64,000 bases of DNA. Origin: Paenibacillus aceris. Its GTDB lineage: Bacteria > Bacillota > Bacilli > Paenibacillales > NBRC-103111. The notes beneath the pieces were generated by a model that had not been told where the DNA came from, made no database searches, and worked only from the letters and a program-made list of their open reading frames with translations. Positions 1 to 8,272 of the stretch are shown here, piece by piece. Both the position numbers and the translations under genes were made by a program. Position 1 is the stretch's first letter. Each line of letters starts with the position of its first letter. Location: contig NZ_JAGGKV010000012.1 of assembly GCF_017874035.1 (NCBI RefSeq), positions 124,001 through 188,000 on the forward strand, read 5' to 3'.

Positions 1-528
1 TCCAGCGGCCCGGATGCGTACTGGGATGCGATTCAGGAGATGTTCTTTGCAGGTATTGTTGCGGCCAAGAAGCGTATCTACATGACGACGCCTTATTTTA
101 TTCCGGATGCCAGCATTACCATGGCGCTCAAAACCGCTGTGATCAGCGGCGTCGATGTTCGCATCATTCTTCCGTACAAAGCAGACTCCCGCATCGTACA
201 GTATGCATCCCGCTCCTACTTGCTGGAGCTTATGCAGGCCGGGGTACAGTTCTATTTGTATCACGAGGGATTCATGCATGCCAAGGTGATGATCATCGAT
301 CATATTATGGCTACCGTAGGGACGGCCAATGTGGATATGCGCAGCTTTTTCAGCAACTTTGAATTGAACGCAGTTATGTTTAATCGGGATGTGATCGATC
401 GCCTGGAGGCGGATTTTCTCATGGACCTAAAGGGATGCAAGGAGCTGAAATTATCCGAATTTGAGCAAAGATCGCGGGTGGAGAAGATAAAGGAAGTGGT
501 GGCGCGGCTGTTATCTCCTTTATTTTGA
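1..528 (+). CDS. cls: Cardiolipin synthase, C-terminal part (5' end outside window)
   Basis: Phospholipase D superfamily enzyme that joins two phosphatidylglycerols into cardiolipin at the membrane. The frame is open from base 1 and reads SGPDAYWDAIQEMFFAGI, which is the conserved region between the two catalytic HKD motifs; the second motif follows as HAKVMIIDHIMATVGTAND-like text with His, Lys, Asp and the GTAN signature around bases 277-340. The protein ends DLKGCKELKLSEFEQRSR...LLSPLF, a usual Cls tail. The internal ATG at 40 is not the start. Only the C-terminal third is visible, so the N-terminal membrane segments and the first HKD motif cannot be checked. Confidence 0.93.
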   Translation, partial: SSGPDAYWDAIQEMFFAGIVAAKKRIYMTTPYFIPDASITMALKTAVISGVDVRIILPYKADSRIVQYASRSYLLELMQAGVQFYLYHEGFMHAKVMIIDHIMATVGTANVDMRSFFSNFELNAVMFNRDVIDRLEADFLMDLKGCKELKLSEFEQRSRVEKIKEVVARLLSPLF

Positions 529-549
529 TGATAGTTCTGTGTAGTGCGA

Positions 550-1434
550 CTAATGGAGACGGGTTAAAATAGCATCCAAATTTTGAAGGGGAACCCCTTC
601 AATCAGGTCGCCATACTTCCGTAACCGGTCAAGAACTGTATGTAAATTGAATTCACGAGGACTAGGGCGCAGCTCAACCTCTTTCCATAACAGGGGAGTG
701 GAGACGGAGGCGTCTTTTTTGGCGCGTGGGGTGTAGGGAGCGGATAGCGTTTTTCCATACCAGTGCTGGAGGTAGTCGATATAGATTTTATCTCCGCGAT
801 TTTTCTTGAATCGTTCGATCGTAAACAGATTTGGGTAGATTTTGACGACATAGGACGCGATGAAATAACCGATTTTCCGCAGCTGCTCAAACGTATAGCC
901 TGGTTGGATCGGGATGTAAATTTGGACGCCTGTGGCGCCTGAAGTTTTGGCGATGGACTGAATATGCAGGGAGTCCAGCACTTCGCCGATAATGTGAGCA
1001 GCTTCCATGATGCGCGGCTCTTCCTCCAACGTGGGGTCGATATCGATCACCCATTCCGCCGGCAGCGTGTCGCCAATGCGGTGAAAGGAAGGATGAAATT
1101 CCAAACAAGCCAGATTGCCCAGCCAAAGCAGAGTAGGCAAGGAATCCAGATTGATGTAATTAATGCCATCGAGCGGAGCCAGCTTCACAAAGGCGGGTAC
1201 CGGATCGGGGGCATTTTTTTGGTAAAAAGACTTTTGATCATAGCCGTTAGGGAAGCGGATGGTCGTTAAGTGCCGGTTGCGGCAGTAACGCAGCAAATAA
1301 GGAGACAGCTCGGATAATTTGGAAAGATAATCGGCTTTCGTTATGCCGGCTTCGGGCCACAAAAGCTTATTCGGATTGGTGATCGTCAATTCATGTCCTT
1401 CCACAAGCAATGTTCCTTTGGATGTAACCGCCAT
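550..1434 (-). CDS. LigD-type DNA polymerase/primase domain protein (NHEJ)
   Basis: Stand-alone 294-residue version of the polymerase domain of DNA ligase D, an archaeo-eukaryotic-primase fold enzyme that fills ends during bacterial non-homologous end joining. Seen: the N-terminal ITNPNKLLWPEAGITKADYL and the IRFPNGYDQKSFYQKNAP stretches typical of the family, and the catalytic pair in WVIDIDP (Asp131 and Asp133). There is no ligase or phosphoesterase domain attached. An ATP-dependent ligase (13.5 kb) and Ku (15.7 kb) lie nearby, so the usual one-protein LigD seems to be split into separate genes here. It converges on cls. Confidence 0.9.
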   Translation of the reverse strand: MAVTSKGTLLVEGHELTITNPNKLLWPEAGITKADYLSKLSELSPYLLRYCRNRHLTTIRFPNGYDQKSFYQKNAPDPVPAFVKLAPLDGINYINLDSLPTLLWLGNLACLEFHPSFHRIGDTLPAEWVIDIDPTLEEEPRIMEAAHIIGEVLDSLHIQSIAKTSGATGVQIYIPIQPGYTFEQLRKIGYFIASYVVKIYPNLFTIERFKKNRGDKIYIDYLQHWYGKTLSAPYTPRAKKDASVSTPLLWKEVELRPSPREFNLHTVLDRLRKYGDLIEGVPLQNLDAILTRLH

Positions 1435-1523
1435 GGGACTGTTCCTCCTGCACGTTATTTAATTAAATTATTCCCTGGCGGACAGGTTCTCAAACTTTTA
1501 CGGCGATTGAAAGTCCTAAGTGG

Positions 1524-1552
1524 TTGACAAAACCCGAGGAATAAATCATAAT
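1524..1552 (+). promoter_or_regulatory. SigA-like promoter upstream of the nitroreductase
   Basis: TTGACA at 1524-1529 and CATAAT at 1547-1552, separated by 17 bases. A second candidate with an extended -10 (TGTATACT, 1633-1640) lies closer to the gene. Between them, around 1570-1605, are AGTAA/TTACT half-sites (AGTAAGTAACATG, AGTAATTACT) that could form an operator of the HxlR/DUF24 kind; that part is inference. Confidence 0.5.
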
Positions 1553-1669
1553 AATAAAAGTAAATAACAAATAGTAAGTAACATGCTAAGTGATAGTAAT
1601 TACTTTTTTGTTATTGAACTGTTTTTATAATATGTATACTAAACCCACATGTAATGGAGGAGAATTTAT

Positions 1670-2287
1670 ATGAGTAACAACGCGGTAGAAAAAAGCAATG
1701 CATTCCTGATGGCTGTAAAAGAAAGACGTACGTACTATGGACTAAGCAAAGGTACAGTCATTTCCAATGAACGCATTCAAGAGATTGTGAACGAGGCTGT
1801 GAAACATACACCTTCCGCTTTTAACTCACAAAGCGCTAGAGTAGTTGTCTTGTTCGGTGATCAATCCGATAAATTATGGAGCATCACCAAAGAAACGTTG
1901 AGAAAAATCGTACCAGCAGGCAGCTTTGCGCCAACAGAAGAAAGAATTAACGGTTTCAGCAATGGTTCCGGCACTGTTCTTTTCTTCGAAGATCAATCCG
2001 TTGTGGAAGGTCTTCAAGCTCAGTTCGCTGCTTATGCAGAAAACTTCCCTATTTGGTCCAACCAATCTTCTGGCATGCTGCAGCTCGTCATTTGGACGGC
2101 GCTTGAGCAAGAAGGTCTTGGAGCATCCTTACAGCACTACAACCCGCTGATTAACGATGAAGTTGCCCAAACATGGAATATTCCAAGCGAGTGGAAGCTA
2201 ATTGCACAAATGCCTTTCGGCAAACCAACCTTTGTTCCTGGCGACAAAGAGTTTCAATCCCTTGAAGATCGTGTGAGATTTATCTAA
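1670..2287 (+). CDS. Nitroreductase family protein (FRM2/HBN1-like)
   Basis: FMN-dependent oxidoreductase of 205 residues. The text ERRTYYGLS, HTPSAFNSQSARVVVLFG and the late GLGASLQHYNP are typical of the branch that contains yeast Frm2/Hbn1 and its bacterial relatives, rather than the classical NfsA/NfsB branch. The substrate is not known from sequence; members act on nitroaromatics and are linked to redox or lipid stress. The start ATG at 1670 has a good ribosome site (GGAGGAG, about 8 bases upstream). The long 5' leader with promoter-like elements and a hairpin terminator just after the stop make it a single-gene transcript. Confidence 0.85.
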   Translation: MSNNAVEKSNAFLMAVKERRTYYGLSKGTVISNERIQEIVNEAVKHTPSAFNSQSARVVVLFGDQSDKLWSITKETLRKIVPAGSFAPTEERINGFSNGSGTVLFFEDQSVVEGLQAQFAAYAENFPIWSNQSSGMLQLVIWTALEQEGLGASLQHYNPLINDEVAQTWNIPSEWKLIAQMPFGKPTFVPGDKEFQSLEDRVRFI

Positions 2288-2301
2288 TCGTTGCTAGCAG
2301 G

Positions 2302-2338
2302 CCCCTTCATTGTCAGAAGACAGTGGAGGGTTTTTTTA
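2302..2338 (+). terminator. Terminator of the nitroreductase gene
   Basis: Stem CCCTTCATTGTC / GACAGTGGAGGG (with G-U pairs) and AGAA loop, followed by seven T. Confidence 0.85.
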
Positions 2339-2417
2339 TTTTTTTAAAAATAAGCAAACCGCCCGGGTCTCCTCGTCGTTACCTTAAGTACAAACCATTA
2401 AGGAGGACTCATCACGC

Positions 2418-4103
2418 ATGATCAATGTTAAAAAAGTAATCGTATCTTCCCTTGTATTCATGGGAATTGCGGCAGGCATAACGGCTGTATCCGCCGTGGC
2501 GGCTGAACCGCTGAATGTGAAATCCGAAGCGGATATCGCCGGGGATCTGGGCATCCTGCAAGGGGACGGCAGTGGACTGACTGCAGAGTATTTGAATAAA
2601 TCGACCACTAGACTGCAAGCAGCGGTTATGTCTCTGCGGTTAAAAGGTCTGGAGTCCGAGGCGCTGGCTTACAATGGGACTGCGAATTTCAAGGACGCAA
2701 GCGGAGTTTCAAAAGATAACCAAGCGATTCTTGGTTATTTGAAAGCGCATCCTGCTCTTGGATGGCAAGGAACAGGGGACGATACCTTCGAACCCATGGC
2801 AGGTATTACTGCGCAGCAGTACTACAAAGTTTTGTTGGAATCGCTAGGGTACGGGCAAGGCTCCGACTTCCAGTACGATGATGTCCTTGCATTTGCAGCG
2901 AAAAATGGCTTGTCCAAGATTGCGGGCATAAAGTCATTCAAGAACCTACATATCGCCACAGCAACGCTTGAGGCGCTCAAGGCGCCAATCAAAGGGACGG
3001 CCAAGACGTTAGCTGCCGACTTGAGCGAAAAGGGCAAAATCAGTGCAAGTAAGCTTAACGTACTCGATAGCCCGGCTCTTGACTTGAAGCAGAGCGATGC
3101 GCTAGGCAGTTATTTAACGGATGCCAAAGGCATGACTTTGTACTATTTTACAAAAGACGCAGCTGACGTTAATTCTTGTGTAGATTCGTGTCTGGCAAAT
3201 TGGCCAATCTTCAATGCCAACAATTTTACAGTTCCCGCTGAATTTAGCGCTGCAGACTTCAACGTGTTCACACGGGCTGACGGCAAGGATCAACTCACTT
3301 ATAAAGGGTGGCCGCTGTATTACTTTGCGAAGGATCAGAAGCCGGGAGACACTGTCGGCGATAACGTGGGCAAAGTTTGGTTCGTTATTAAGCCTTCTAA
3401 TGGCGGCATCGCAATCGGAACCAAGCCCGATCTCGGCAATTATTTGACGGATGCGAGCGGCATGGCCCTGTATTACTATGATAAAGACACGAAAGGCGTA
3501 AGCAATTGTTCCGGCAAATGCTTGGAGAAATGGCCTGTCTTCTACTCGGCAGCGATTTCAGCCCCAACTGGAGTAAACTCAGCCGATTTCGGCACATTGG
3601 TTCGCGCGGATGGCAGTCTGCAAACGACTTACAAAGGCTTCCCGCTTTACTACTGGGTGGATGATAAGAAAATGGGCGACACCACAGGGCAGGACGTCGG
3701 TCACGTCTGGTACGTAGTAGATCCTGCGAAATTCAGCGGGACAAAAGCAGTGAATGCCTCTGTAAAAACAAGCAAATCCGATGCGCTCGGCACTTATTTG
3801 GTGGATCAAAACGGCATGGCTTTGTACTTGTTTACCAAAGATAAAGCTGATCCTAATTCCTGTGTGGGCCCATGTTTAGTAAACTGGCCTATCTTTTATG
3901 ACGAGAATTTGACAGTTTCAGCGGACCTTACGGCAAGCGATTTCGGCGTTCTTACCCGAAACGATGGAAAGAAACAGAGCACCTACAAAGGCTGGCCGCT
4001 TTACTACTGGGTGAAAGATCATCTTCCAGGCGAAACGACAGGGCAAAATGTTGGTAAAGTCTGGTTCGTTCTCGATCCGTCGCATACCGAAGCAAGACAA
4101 TAA
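2418..4103 (+). CDS. Secreted protein with three COG4315-type repeats
   Basis: 561-residue exported protein of unknown function. Residues 1-27 form a Sec signal peptide (MINVKKVIVSS..., hydrophobic core, Ala-x-Ala end at VAAEP); no lipobox Cys is visible. The first 210 residues are unassigned. Then come three copies (about residues 225-330, 340-440 and 455-555) of the secreted repeat known as Lipoprotein_15/COG4315. Each copy has LGxYLxDxxGMxLYxF, a Cys-x3-Cys pair (SCVDSCLANWP, NCSGKCLEKWP, SCVGPCLVNWP) and a YKGxPLYYW motif. AGGAGG precedes ATG 2418. The ECF sigma/anti-sigma pair directly downstream makes a cell-surface stress role plausible. Single-domain relatives are common; three in one chain is less so. 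Confidence 0.85.
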   Translation: MINVKKVIVSSLVFMGIAAGITAVSAVAAEPLNVKSEADIAGDLGILQGDGSGLTAEYLNKSTTRLQAAVMSLRLKGLESEALAYNGTANFKDASGVSKDNQAILGYLKAHPALGWQGTGDDTFEPMAGITAQQYYKVLLESLGYGQGSDFQYDDVLAFAAKNGLSKIAGIKSFKNLHIATATLEALKAPIKGTAKTLAADLSEKGKISASKLNVLDSPALDLKQSDALGSYLTDAKGMTLYYFTKDAADVNSCVDSCLANWPIFNANNFTVPAEFSAADFNVFTRADGKDQLTYKGWPLYYFAKDQKPGDTVGDNVGKVWFVIKPSNGGIAIGTKPDLGNYLTDASGMALYYYDKDTKGVSNCSGKCLEKWPVFYSAAISAPTGVNSADFGTLVRADGSLQTTYKGFPLYYWVDDKKMGDTTGQDVGHVWYVVDPAKFSGTKAVNASVKTSKSDALGTYLVDQNGMALYLFTKDKADPNSCVGPCLVNWPIFYDENLTVSADLTASDFGVLTRNDGKKQSTYKGWPLYYWVKDHLPGETTGQNVGKVWFVLDPSHTEARQ

Positions 4104-4177
4104 AAGCCGTACAGTTCCATAAATTAACGCGCTCCGGCATGCTGGTAGGTTCAGCCTGTACCGGGGCTTTCTTTTTC
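4102..4177 (+). terminator. Terminator after the repeat protein
   Basis: AAAGCC-GTACAG pairs with CTGTACCGGGGCTTT across a 40-base loop region, followed by CTTTTTCT. Confidence 0.65.
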
Positions 4178-4255
4178 TATAAATCTATTGCCAAGACATC
4201 ACGCGGGAGATAAGGTAGTAGTATTAACTTTATTTCGACTCGGAGTGTGCCGAAT

Positions 4256-4822
4256 ATGCGAAATCGAACAGATGCGGAGCTCATGAAGTTGGTCTTGGGT
4301 AAACACCATCCTGCTTTGGAAGAGCTTTACGATCGTTATGCGAAGCTTGTGTATTCATTTGCGCTGAAATCTTTGAAGGAAGAACAGGCGGCCAGAGAAA
4401 TTGTTCAGCTTGTTTTTACGCGTCTTTGGACGACGGAGAAAGGCTACGACGCCAGCAAAGGCGGGTTTGTCAATTGGATCATTACGGTTACGCGGAATAT
4501 AACGATCGATTATTTGCGGAAGAAGCGCAGACTTGAACAAGTGGTGCGCATTGAGCCCAGAGAATGGGAGCATTCGTTCGTTTCCGATGCCCCAGACCCC
4601 GAATCCGTCGTATCTCGCAAATGGATCGGGGAGCAAATTCACGAGGCCTATGTGCATTTATCAGAGAGCCAAATTCAATTAATTGATATGATGTATTGGC
4701 AGGGTTATTCTTTAAGTGAAATTGCGAACCAAACGAACGAACCTTTAGGCACGATCAAGAGCCGATTGCACCAATGTTTAAAAATACTTCGAAAGCATCT
4801 GACATCACTGAGGGAGGGATGA
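4256..4822 (+). CDS. ECF-type RNA polymerase sigma factor
   Basis: About 188-residue sigma-70 family factor with region 2 (LYDRYAKLVYSFALKSLKEEQAAREIVQLVFTRLW is the -10 recognition part) and region 4 helix-turn-helix (YWQGYSLSEIANQTNEPLGTIKSRLHQCLKILR). It resembles the SigK/SigW-like groups controlled by zinc anti-sigma proteins. The frame opens with GTG at 4247, but GGAG at 4242-4245 is better spaced from ATG 4256, so that start is preferred. The stop is followed after four bases by the anti-sigma gene, so the two are co-transcribed. Targets are unknown; the upstream secreted repeat protein is a candidate. Confidence 0.92.
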   Translation: MRNRTDAELMKLVLGKHHPALEELYDRYAKLVYSFALKSLKEEQAAREIVQLVFTRLWTTEKGYDASKGGFVNWIITVTRNITIDYLRKKRRLEQVVRIEPREWEHSFVSDAPDPESVVSRKWIGEQIHEAYVHLSESQIQLIDMMYWQGYSLSEIANQTNEPLGTIKSRLHQCLKILRKHLTSLREG

Positions 4823-4826
4823 CGTC

Positions 4827-5552
4827 ATGAAAGAACATGAAACTGTCGACTGCCAGTACTTGGTCAATTATTTGACCGGCGATTGCACGGAATTAGAGCG
4901 CGCGGCTTTCGAACGGCATCTGCGAACTTGTGTCACCTGCCGTGAAGAATTAAGTGATCTGCAGGAGGTTTGGCAGGCGCTTCCTTTTGAAATGGAAGAA
5001 GTGGAAGTGCCGCCGGATTTGAAACAGCAAGTGATGCAATCCATTCTGCCGCCTAAGCTTAAGGCGATTAAGCATAAGAAGAAACGCTCATTCAAGTGGG
5101 TATATGGGTTGACTGCTGCCATCATCTTAGGGCTTGCCGTGGGCATTTGGTGGAATGAACAACCAAGAAATTCGACGCTTTCAGCGAATCCTGGGCTAAG
5201 AGATCCTGCTGAAATCGTGCGTACGTTCCAATTAAAGTCCGTTGAAAGCTCGATGCCGACAGCATCAGGAACCGCATGGGTGCTTCAGAACGGCGACGTC
5301 CATAATGTCGTCATCAATTTGCAAGGCCTTCAGGAAACAACAGGGGACTCAGCTTACCAGGTCTGGTTCAATCGGAGCGGGAAGCGGTATAACTGCGGAA
5401 CGCTGAGAGTTGATGAGAAGGGCACGGGCGTGCTGACTTACAGCATTCCGGTGAAAGGGAAGGATTTCCAAATTGATTCCTTCGGCGTCACCCTCGAACC
5501 CGATCCTAACGGGCTGCAGCCGCGCGGGAAGAAGATACTGGGTACCTCCTAG
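4827..5552 (+). CDS. Membrane anti-sigma factor (zinc finger plus RskA domain)
   Basis: 241-residue partner of the preceding sigma factor. The N-terminal cytoplasmic part carries the zinc-binding anti-sigma motif His31-x3-Cys35-x2-Cys38 (HLRTCVTC). A single membrane helix spans about residues 88-108 (VYGLTAAIILGLAVGIWW). The extracytoplasmic part has the RskA C-terminal fold signature (WVLQNGDVHNVVINLQGL ... YQVWFNRSGKRYNCGTL ... SFGVTLEPDPNG). Known family behaviour: it holds the sigma factor at the membrane until it is cleaved or changed by an external signal. Which signal is not visible. Confidence 0.9.
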   Translation: MKEHETVDCQYLVNYLTGDCTELERAAFERHLRTCVTCREELSDLQEVWQALPFEMEEVEVPPDLKQQVMQSILPPKLKAIKHKKKRSFKWVYGLTAAIILGLAVGIWWNEQPRNSTLSANPGLRDPAEIVRTFQLKSVESSMPTASGTAWVLQNGDVHNVVINLQGLQETTGDSAYQVWFNRSGKRYNCGTLRVDEKGTGVLTYSIPVKGKDFQIDSFGVTLEPDPNGLQPRGKKILGTS

Positions 5553-5570
5553 TAGATAATGAAAGCGGGC

Positions 5571-5622
5571 GAACACGCTGTCCTGTGAGTTAGTTCACGG
5601 GGCAGAGGTGTTCTTTTTTTTA
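5571..5622 (+). terminator. Terminator of the sigma/anti-sigma operon
   Basis: GAACACGCTGTCCTGTGA pairs imperfectly with TCACGGGGCAGAGGTGTTC, followed by eight T. Confidence 0.75.
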
Positions 5623-5628
5623 TATTTT

Positions 5629-5696
5629 GACCCTGTAGTTCCCCTCCCGCCCTCGAATTTCTGCTTTTTTCCTGAATAAGGGAATGAAGTTCCCGT
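5629..5696 (-). repeat. Dispersed GGGAACTA-type intergenic repeat, two reverse units
   Basis: Read on the minus strand: GGGGAACTACAGGG (5630-5644) and GGGAACTTCATTCCCTTATT (5676-5695). They match units at 13.4, 20.9 and 48.9 kb. Confidence 0.6.
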
Positions 5697-5886
5697 ATTT
5701 GGGGAGAAGCATCTAGGCACTCGTCAGAGCTCAGTTGTTCACGCACGTACTAGGCAAGCGGAGCATCCCCTTTGTTGTCCGAGCACCCCCAATCCATTCC
5801 CTTGACAAGACAGGGCAGATTTCAGATGATGGGCGTAACATGAAGGAGAAGCCGTGGTGGCAATTTTTGCGGAGAGGAGAATGTGA

Positions 5887-6213
5887 ATGTTGATAGCGAT
5901 TTTGATCTTTATTGCTGCGGGGCTTGCTGAAATTGGCGGGGGGTATTTAGTCTGGCTGTGGCTGCGTGAATCGAAGCCTCTGTGGTACGGGCTGATAGGG
6001 AGTGCGATCCTCATCTTGTATGGGATCATTCCGACCTTACAGAGCTTCCCCTCGTTTGGAAGGGTATACGCAGCCTATGGAGGTGTATTTATCATACTTG
6101 CCGTGCTTTGGGGTTGGGTAATCGATAAAAAAACGCCAGACCTCTACGACTGGACCGGAGCTATTGTCTGCGTCATAGGTGTTTCCATTATGTTATGGGC
6201 TCCGAGAAGTTAG
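5887..6213 (+). CDS. YnfA/UPF0060 family small membrane protein
   Basis: 108 residues, four hydrophobic helices, with the family text [38 protein letters not shown] and DWTGA. Homologues are small-multidrug-resistance-like membrane proteins. Transport of toxic cations has been proposed for YnfA of enterobacteria, but this is not settled. Start ATG 5887 follows GAGAGGAGA. The stop codon overlaps the stop of the converging ArsB-like gene by four bases, so no terminator separates them. Confidence 0.9.
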   Translation: MLIAILIFIAAGLAEIGGGYLVWLWLRESKPLWYGLIGSAILILYGIIPTLQSFPSFGRVYAAYGGVFIILAVLWGWVIDKKTPDLYDWTGAIVCVIGVSIMLWAPRS

Positions 6214-7502
6214 GCAATAACCTTCAACCATAGATAGAGACCGAGTAATGTGATGAACAAGGTAGGAATCGTAAGGACAATACCAATTCTAAAATAAGTC
6301 CCCCACGTGACGGTCACCCCTTTTTTGGATAAAACATGGAGCCAGAGCAGTGTCGCGAGTGACCCGATCGGGGTCATTTTAGGCCCCAAATCTGAGCCGA
6401 TTACATTGGCATAAATGAGAGCTTCTCTCAAGATGCCATCGGTCCCAGTGCCTTGTATGGCAAGCGCACCGATCATCACCGTCGGCAGATTATTCATAAT
6501 CGAGGAGAGAACAGCAGCAAGGAACCCCATCCCCATGGAGGCGGCCAATAGCCCCTGCCCCGAAATGACATCAATCAGCTTCCCTAATGCGTCGGTTAAG
6601 CCGGCGTTTTTCAAACCGTATACGACAACGTACATGCCGATTGAAAAGATCACGATAGCCCAAGGGGCGTCTTTGATAATCTGTTTCGTTTGAACGACCT
6701 TGCTGGTACGAGCGAGCAGGATAAAGATAAACGCAGCGAGGCCCACAATGAGCGAAACCGGGATTTCAATAAAACCGCTAGCTAGGTAAGCGGCTAAGAG
6801 AATGCCTAGAATAACCCAGGATATTCGGAAAAGCTCAATGTCCTTGATGGCTTCCGAAGGTTTTTTGAGATGAGCTCTATCGTATACAGCTGGGACGTCT
6901 TTTTTAAAATAAAGATACAGCACTAGCAAGCTTGCCCCTAATGAGAAAAGACTTGTGACTACCATTCGACTGGCATAGGTGGCGAAATCAATGCTGAAAA
7001 AGTCAGCCGAAACAATGTTCACTAAGTTGCTGACAACAAATGGAATAGAGGTTGTATCAGCGATAAAACCGCTTGCCATGATGAAGGGGAGAATCATTTT
7101 ATCCGGAAATTTTAAGGCTCGTACCATAGCCAAAACAATAGGCGTCAAGATGAGCGCAGCGCCGTCATTGGCAAAGAAGGCTGAAACGGCGGCTCCCAGC
7201 AGGATGACGTAGATGAACATGAGCTTACCGTTGCCTTTGGCCATGCGCGCCATATGTAAGGCTGCCCACTCAAAAAAGCCGATATTGTCCAGGATGAGGG
7301 AGATCAAGATAATGCCGACAAAAGCTAGTGTCGCATTCCAAACGATCCCAGTCACTGTAGCGACATCTTGTAGGGAAACAACTTGAAAAAGAAGTGCCAA
7401 TATGGCGCCTGCCGAAGCGGAGTATCCAATATTAAGTCCCCGTGGCTGCCAGATGACAAAGGTAATGGTAAGTAAAAATATAAGGACAGCTAAATAGGCC
7501 AT
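6210..7502 (-). CDS. ArsB/NhaD family membrane transporter
   Basis: 430-residue ion-transporter-superfamily protein with about eleven hydrophobic helices. Recognised by [16 protein letters not shown] near the N-terminus, [19 protein letters not shown], the inverted-repeat hairpin [14 protein letters not shown] and [23 protein letters not shown], all typical of ArsB arsenite permeases. Known role of the family: arsenite/antimonite extrusion. No arsR, arsA or arsC is adjacent, so the substrate is inferred. AGGAGG-like sequence precedes ATG 7502. Confidence 0.85.
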   Translation of the reverse strand: MAYLAVLIFLLTITFVIWQPRGLNIGYSASAGAILALLFQVVSLQDVATVTGIVWNATLAFVGIILISLILDNIGFFEWAALHMARMAKGNGKLMFIYVILLGAAVSAFFANDGAALILTPIVLAMVRALKFPDKMILPFIMASGFIADTTSIPFVVSNLVNIVSADFFSIDFATYASRMVVTSLFSLGASLLVLYLYFKKDVPAVYDRAHLKKPSEAIKDIELFRISWVILGILLAAYLASGFIEIPVSLIVGLAAFIFILLARTSKVVQTKQIIKDAPWAIVIFSIGMYVVVYGLKNAGLTDALGKLIDVISGQGLLAASMGMGFLAAVLSSIMNNLPTVMIGALAIQGTGTDGILREALIYANVIGSDLGPKMTPIGSLATLLWLHVLSKKGVTVTWGTYFRIGIVLTIPTLFITLLGLYLWLKVIA

Positions 7503-7656
7503 GTGTTCCTCCTGTGTCGGATTTCTACAACATTTTCATAGTTCCGACATCATTTGTCAATGCTTTAAATCACAGATGCGGGTTAAAGGGATAAGGCGTA
7601 CCTACATAACGGAGTAGTATGTTAAAATGATGTATCTTAATTTCGAGGAGCAGCGC

Positions 7657-8067
7657 ATGTCAAAAGAACGATTACCGAAAGCAGTCTACGAGCAGTTAGC
7701 GTTATTTCGATACCAGATTCGCAAGTTTATTCATTTCAGTGAGTCGGCCGCACGAGCGCACGGGCTCACACCGCAATATCATCAGCTGATGCTGGCGATC
7801 ATGGGGTTTCCGGGGCGGGACTATGCAACGCCAAAAGAGCTTGCCGAACGTTTGCAAGTTACGCCGCATGCTTGTGTGGAACTGATTAACCGCTGCGAGC
7901 AGCTTCAATTGGTGTATCGGGTGCCTAATCCGGATGACGGCCGGAGCATCTTTGTTCGATTGTCTGAATCCGGCATGCGCATATTGGAGGACCTTTCCGA
8001 GATTCATATGAATGAACTCAAAAATATTGGGCTCTTGGAATTTCCTGATGACAATGATGTTACATAA
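7657..8067 (+). CDS. MarR-family transcriptional regulator
   Basis: 136-residue winged-helix protein. LTPQYHQLMLAIMGFPG...ATPKELAERLQVTPHACVELINRCEQLQLVYRVPNPDDGRSIFVRLSESGMRIL is the MarR recognition helix and wing. An upstream in-frame ATG (7627) exists, but GAGGAG at 7645-7650 points to ATG 7657. It lies divergent from the ArsB-like gene (155 bp apart) and 205 bp before the nitrate reductase; either could be a target. Confidence 0.85.
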   Translation: MSKERLPKAVYEQLALFRYQIRKFIHFSESAARAHGLTPQYHQLMLAIMGFPGRDYATPKELAERLQVTPHACVELINRCEQLQLVYRVPNPDDGRSIFVRLSESGMRILEDLSEIHMNELKNIGLLEFPDDNDVT

Positions 8068-8069
8068 CA

Positions 8070-8123
8070 TAACATTAATGAACTTATTTTATTGTTTATT
8101 AAAATTTAAAAATTTTAATGTTA
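8070..8123. promoter_or_regulatory. Inverted repeat before the nitrate reductase promoter
   Basis: TAACATTAA (8070-8078) and TTAATGTTA (8115-8123) are perfect 9-base inverted arms. A second palindrome, ATTAAAATT-taa-AATTTTAAT, lies inside the right half. Either an operator or the end of the MarR transcript. Confidence 0.4.
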
Positions 8124-8142
8124 CTTAAATTAACATAAACAC

Positions 8143-8171
8143 TTGATTTTTATCGCAGTACGATATATATT
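8143..8171 (+). promoter_or_regulatory. Candidate promoter of the nitrate reductase gene
   Basis: TTGATT (8143-8148) and TATATT (8166-8171), 17 bases apart. The leader holds a small hairpin, CGTGCA-ggc-TGCACG (8239-8253), just before the ribosome site. Confidence 0.45.
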
Positions 8172-8272
8172 TTGTTATAAATAGTTATAACTCGTTTGTA
8201 TTCATGTCACTTTTCTTACGTGGTTAGACAAATCAACTCGTGCAGGCTGCACGTTAGCGCTGGTGAACCAAC

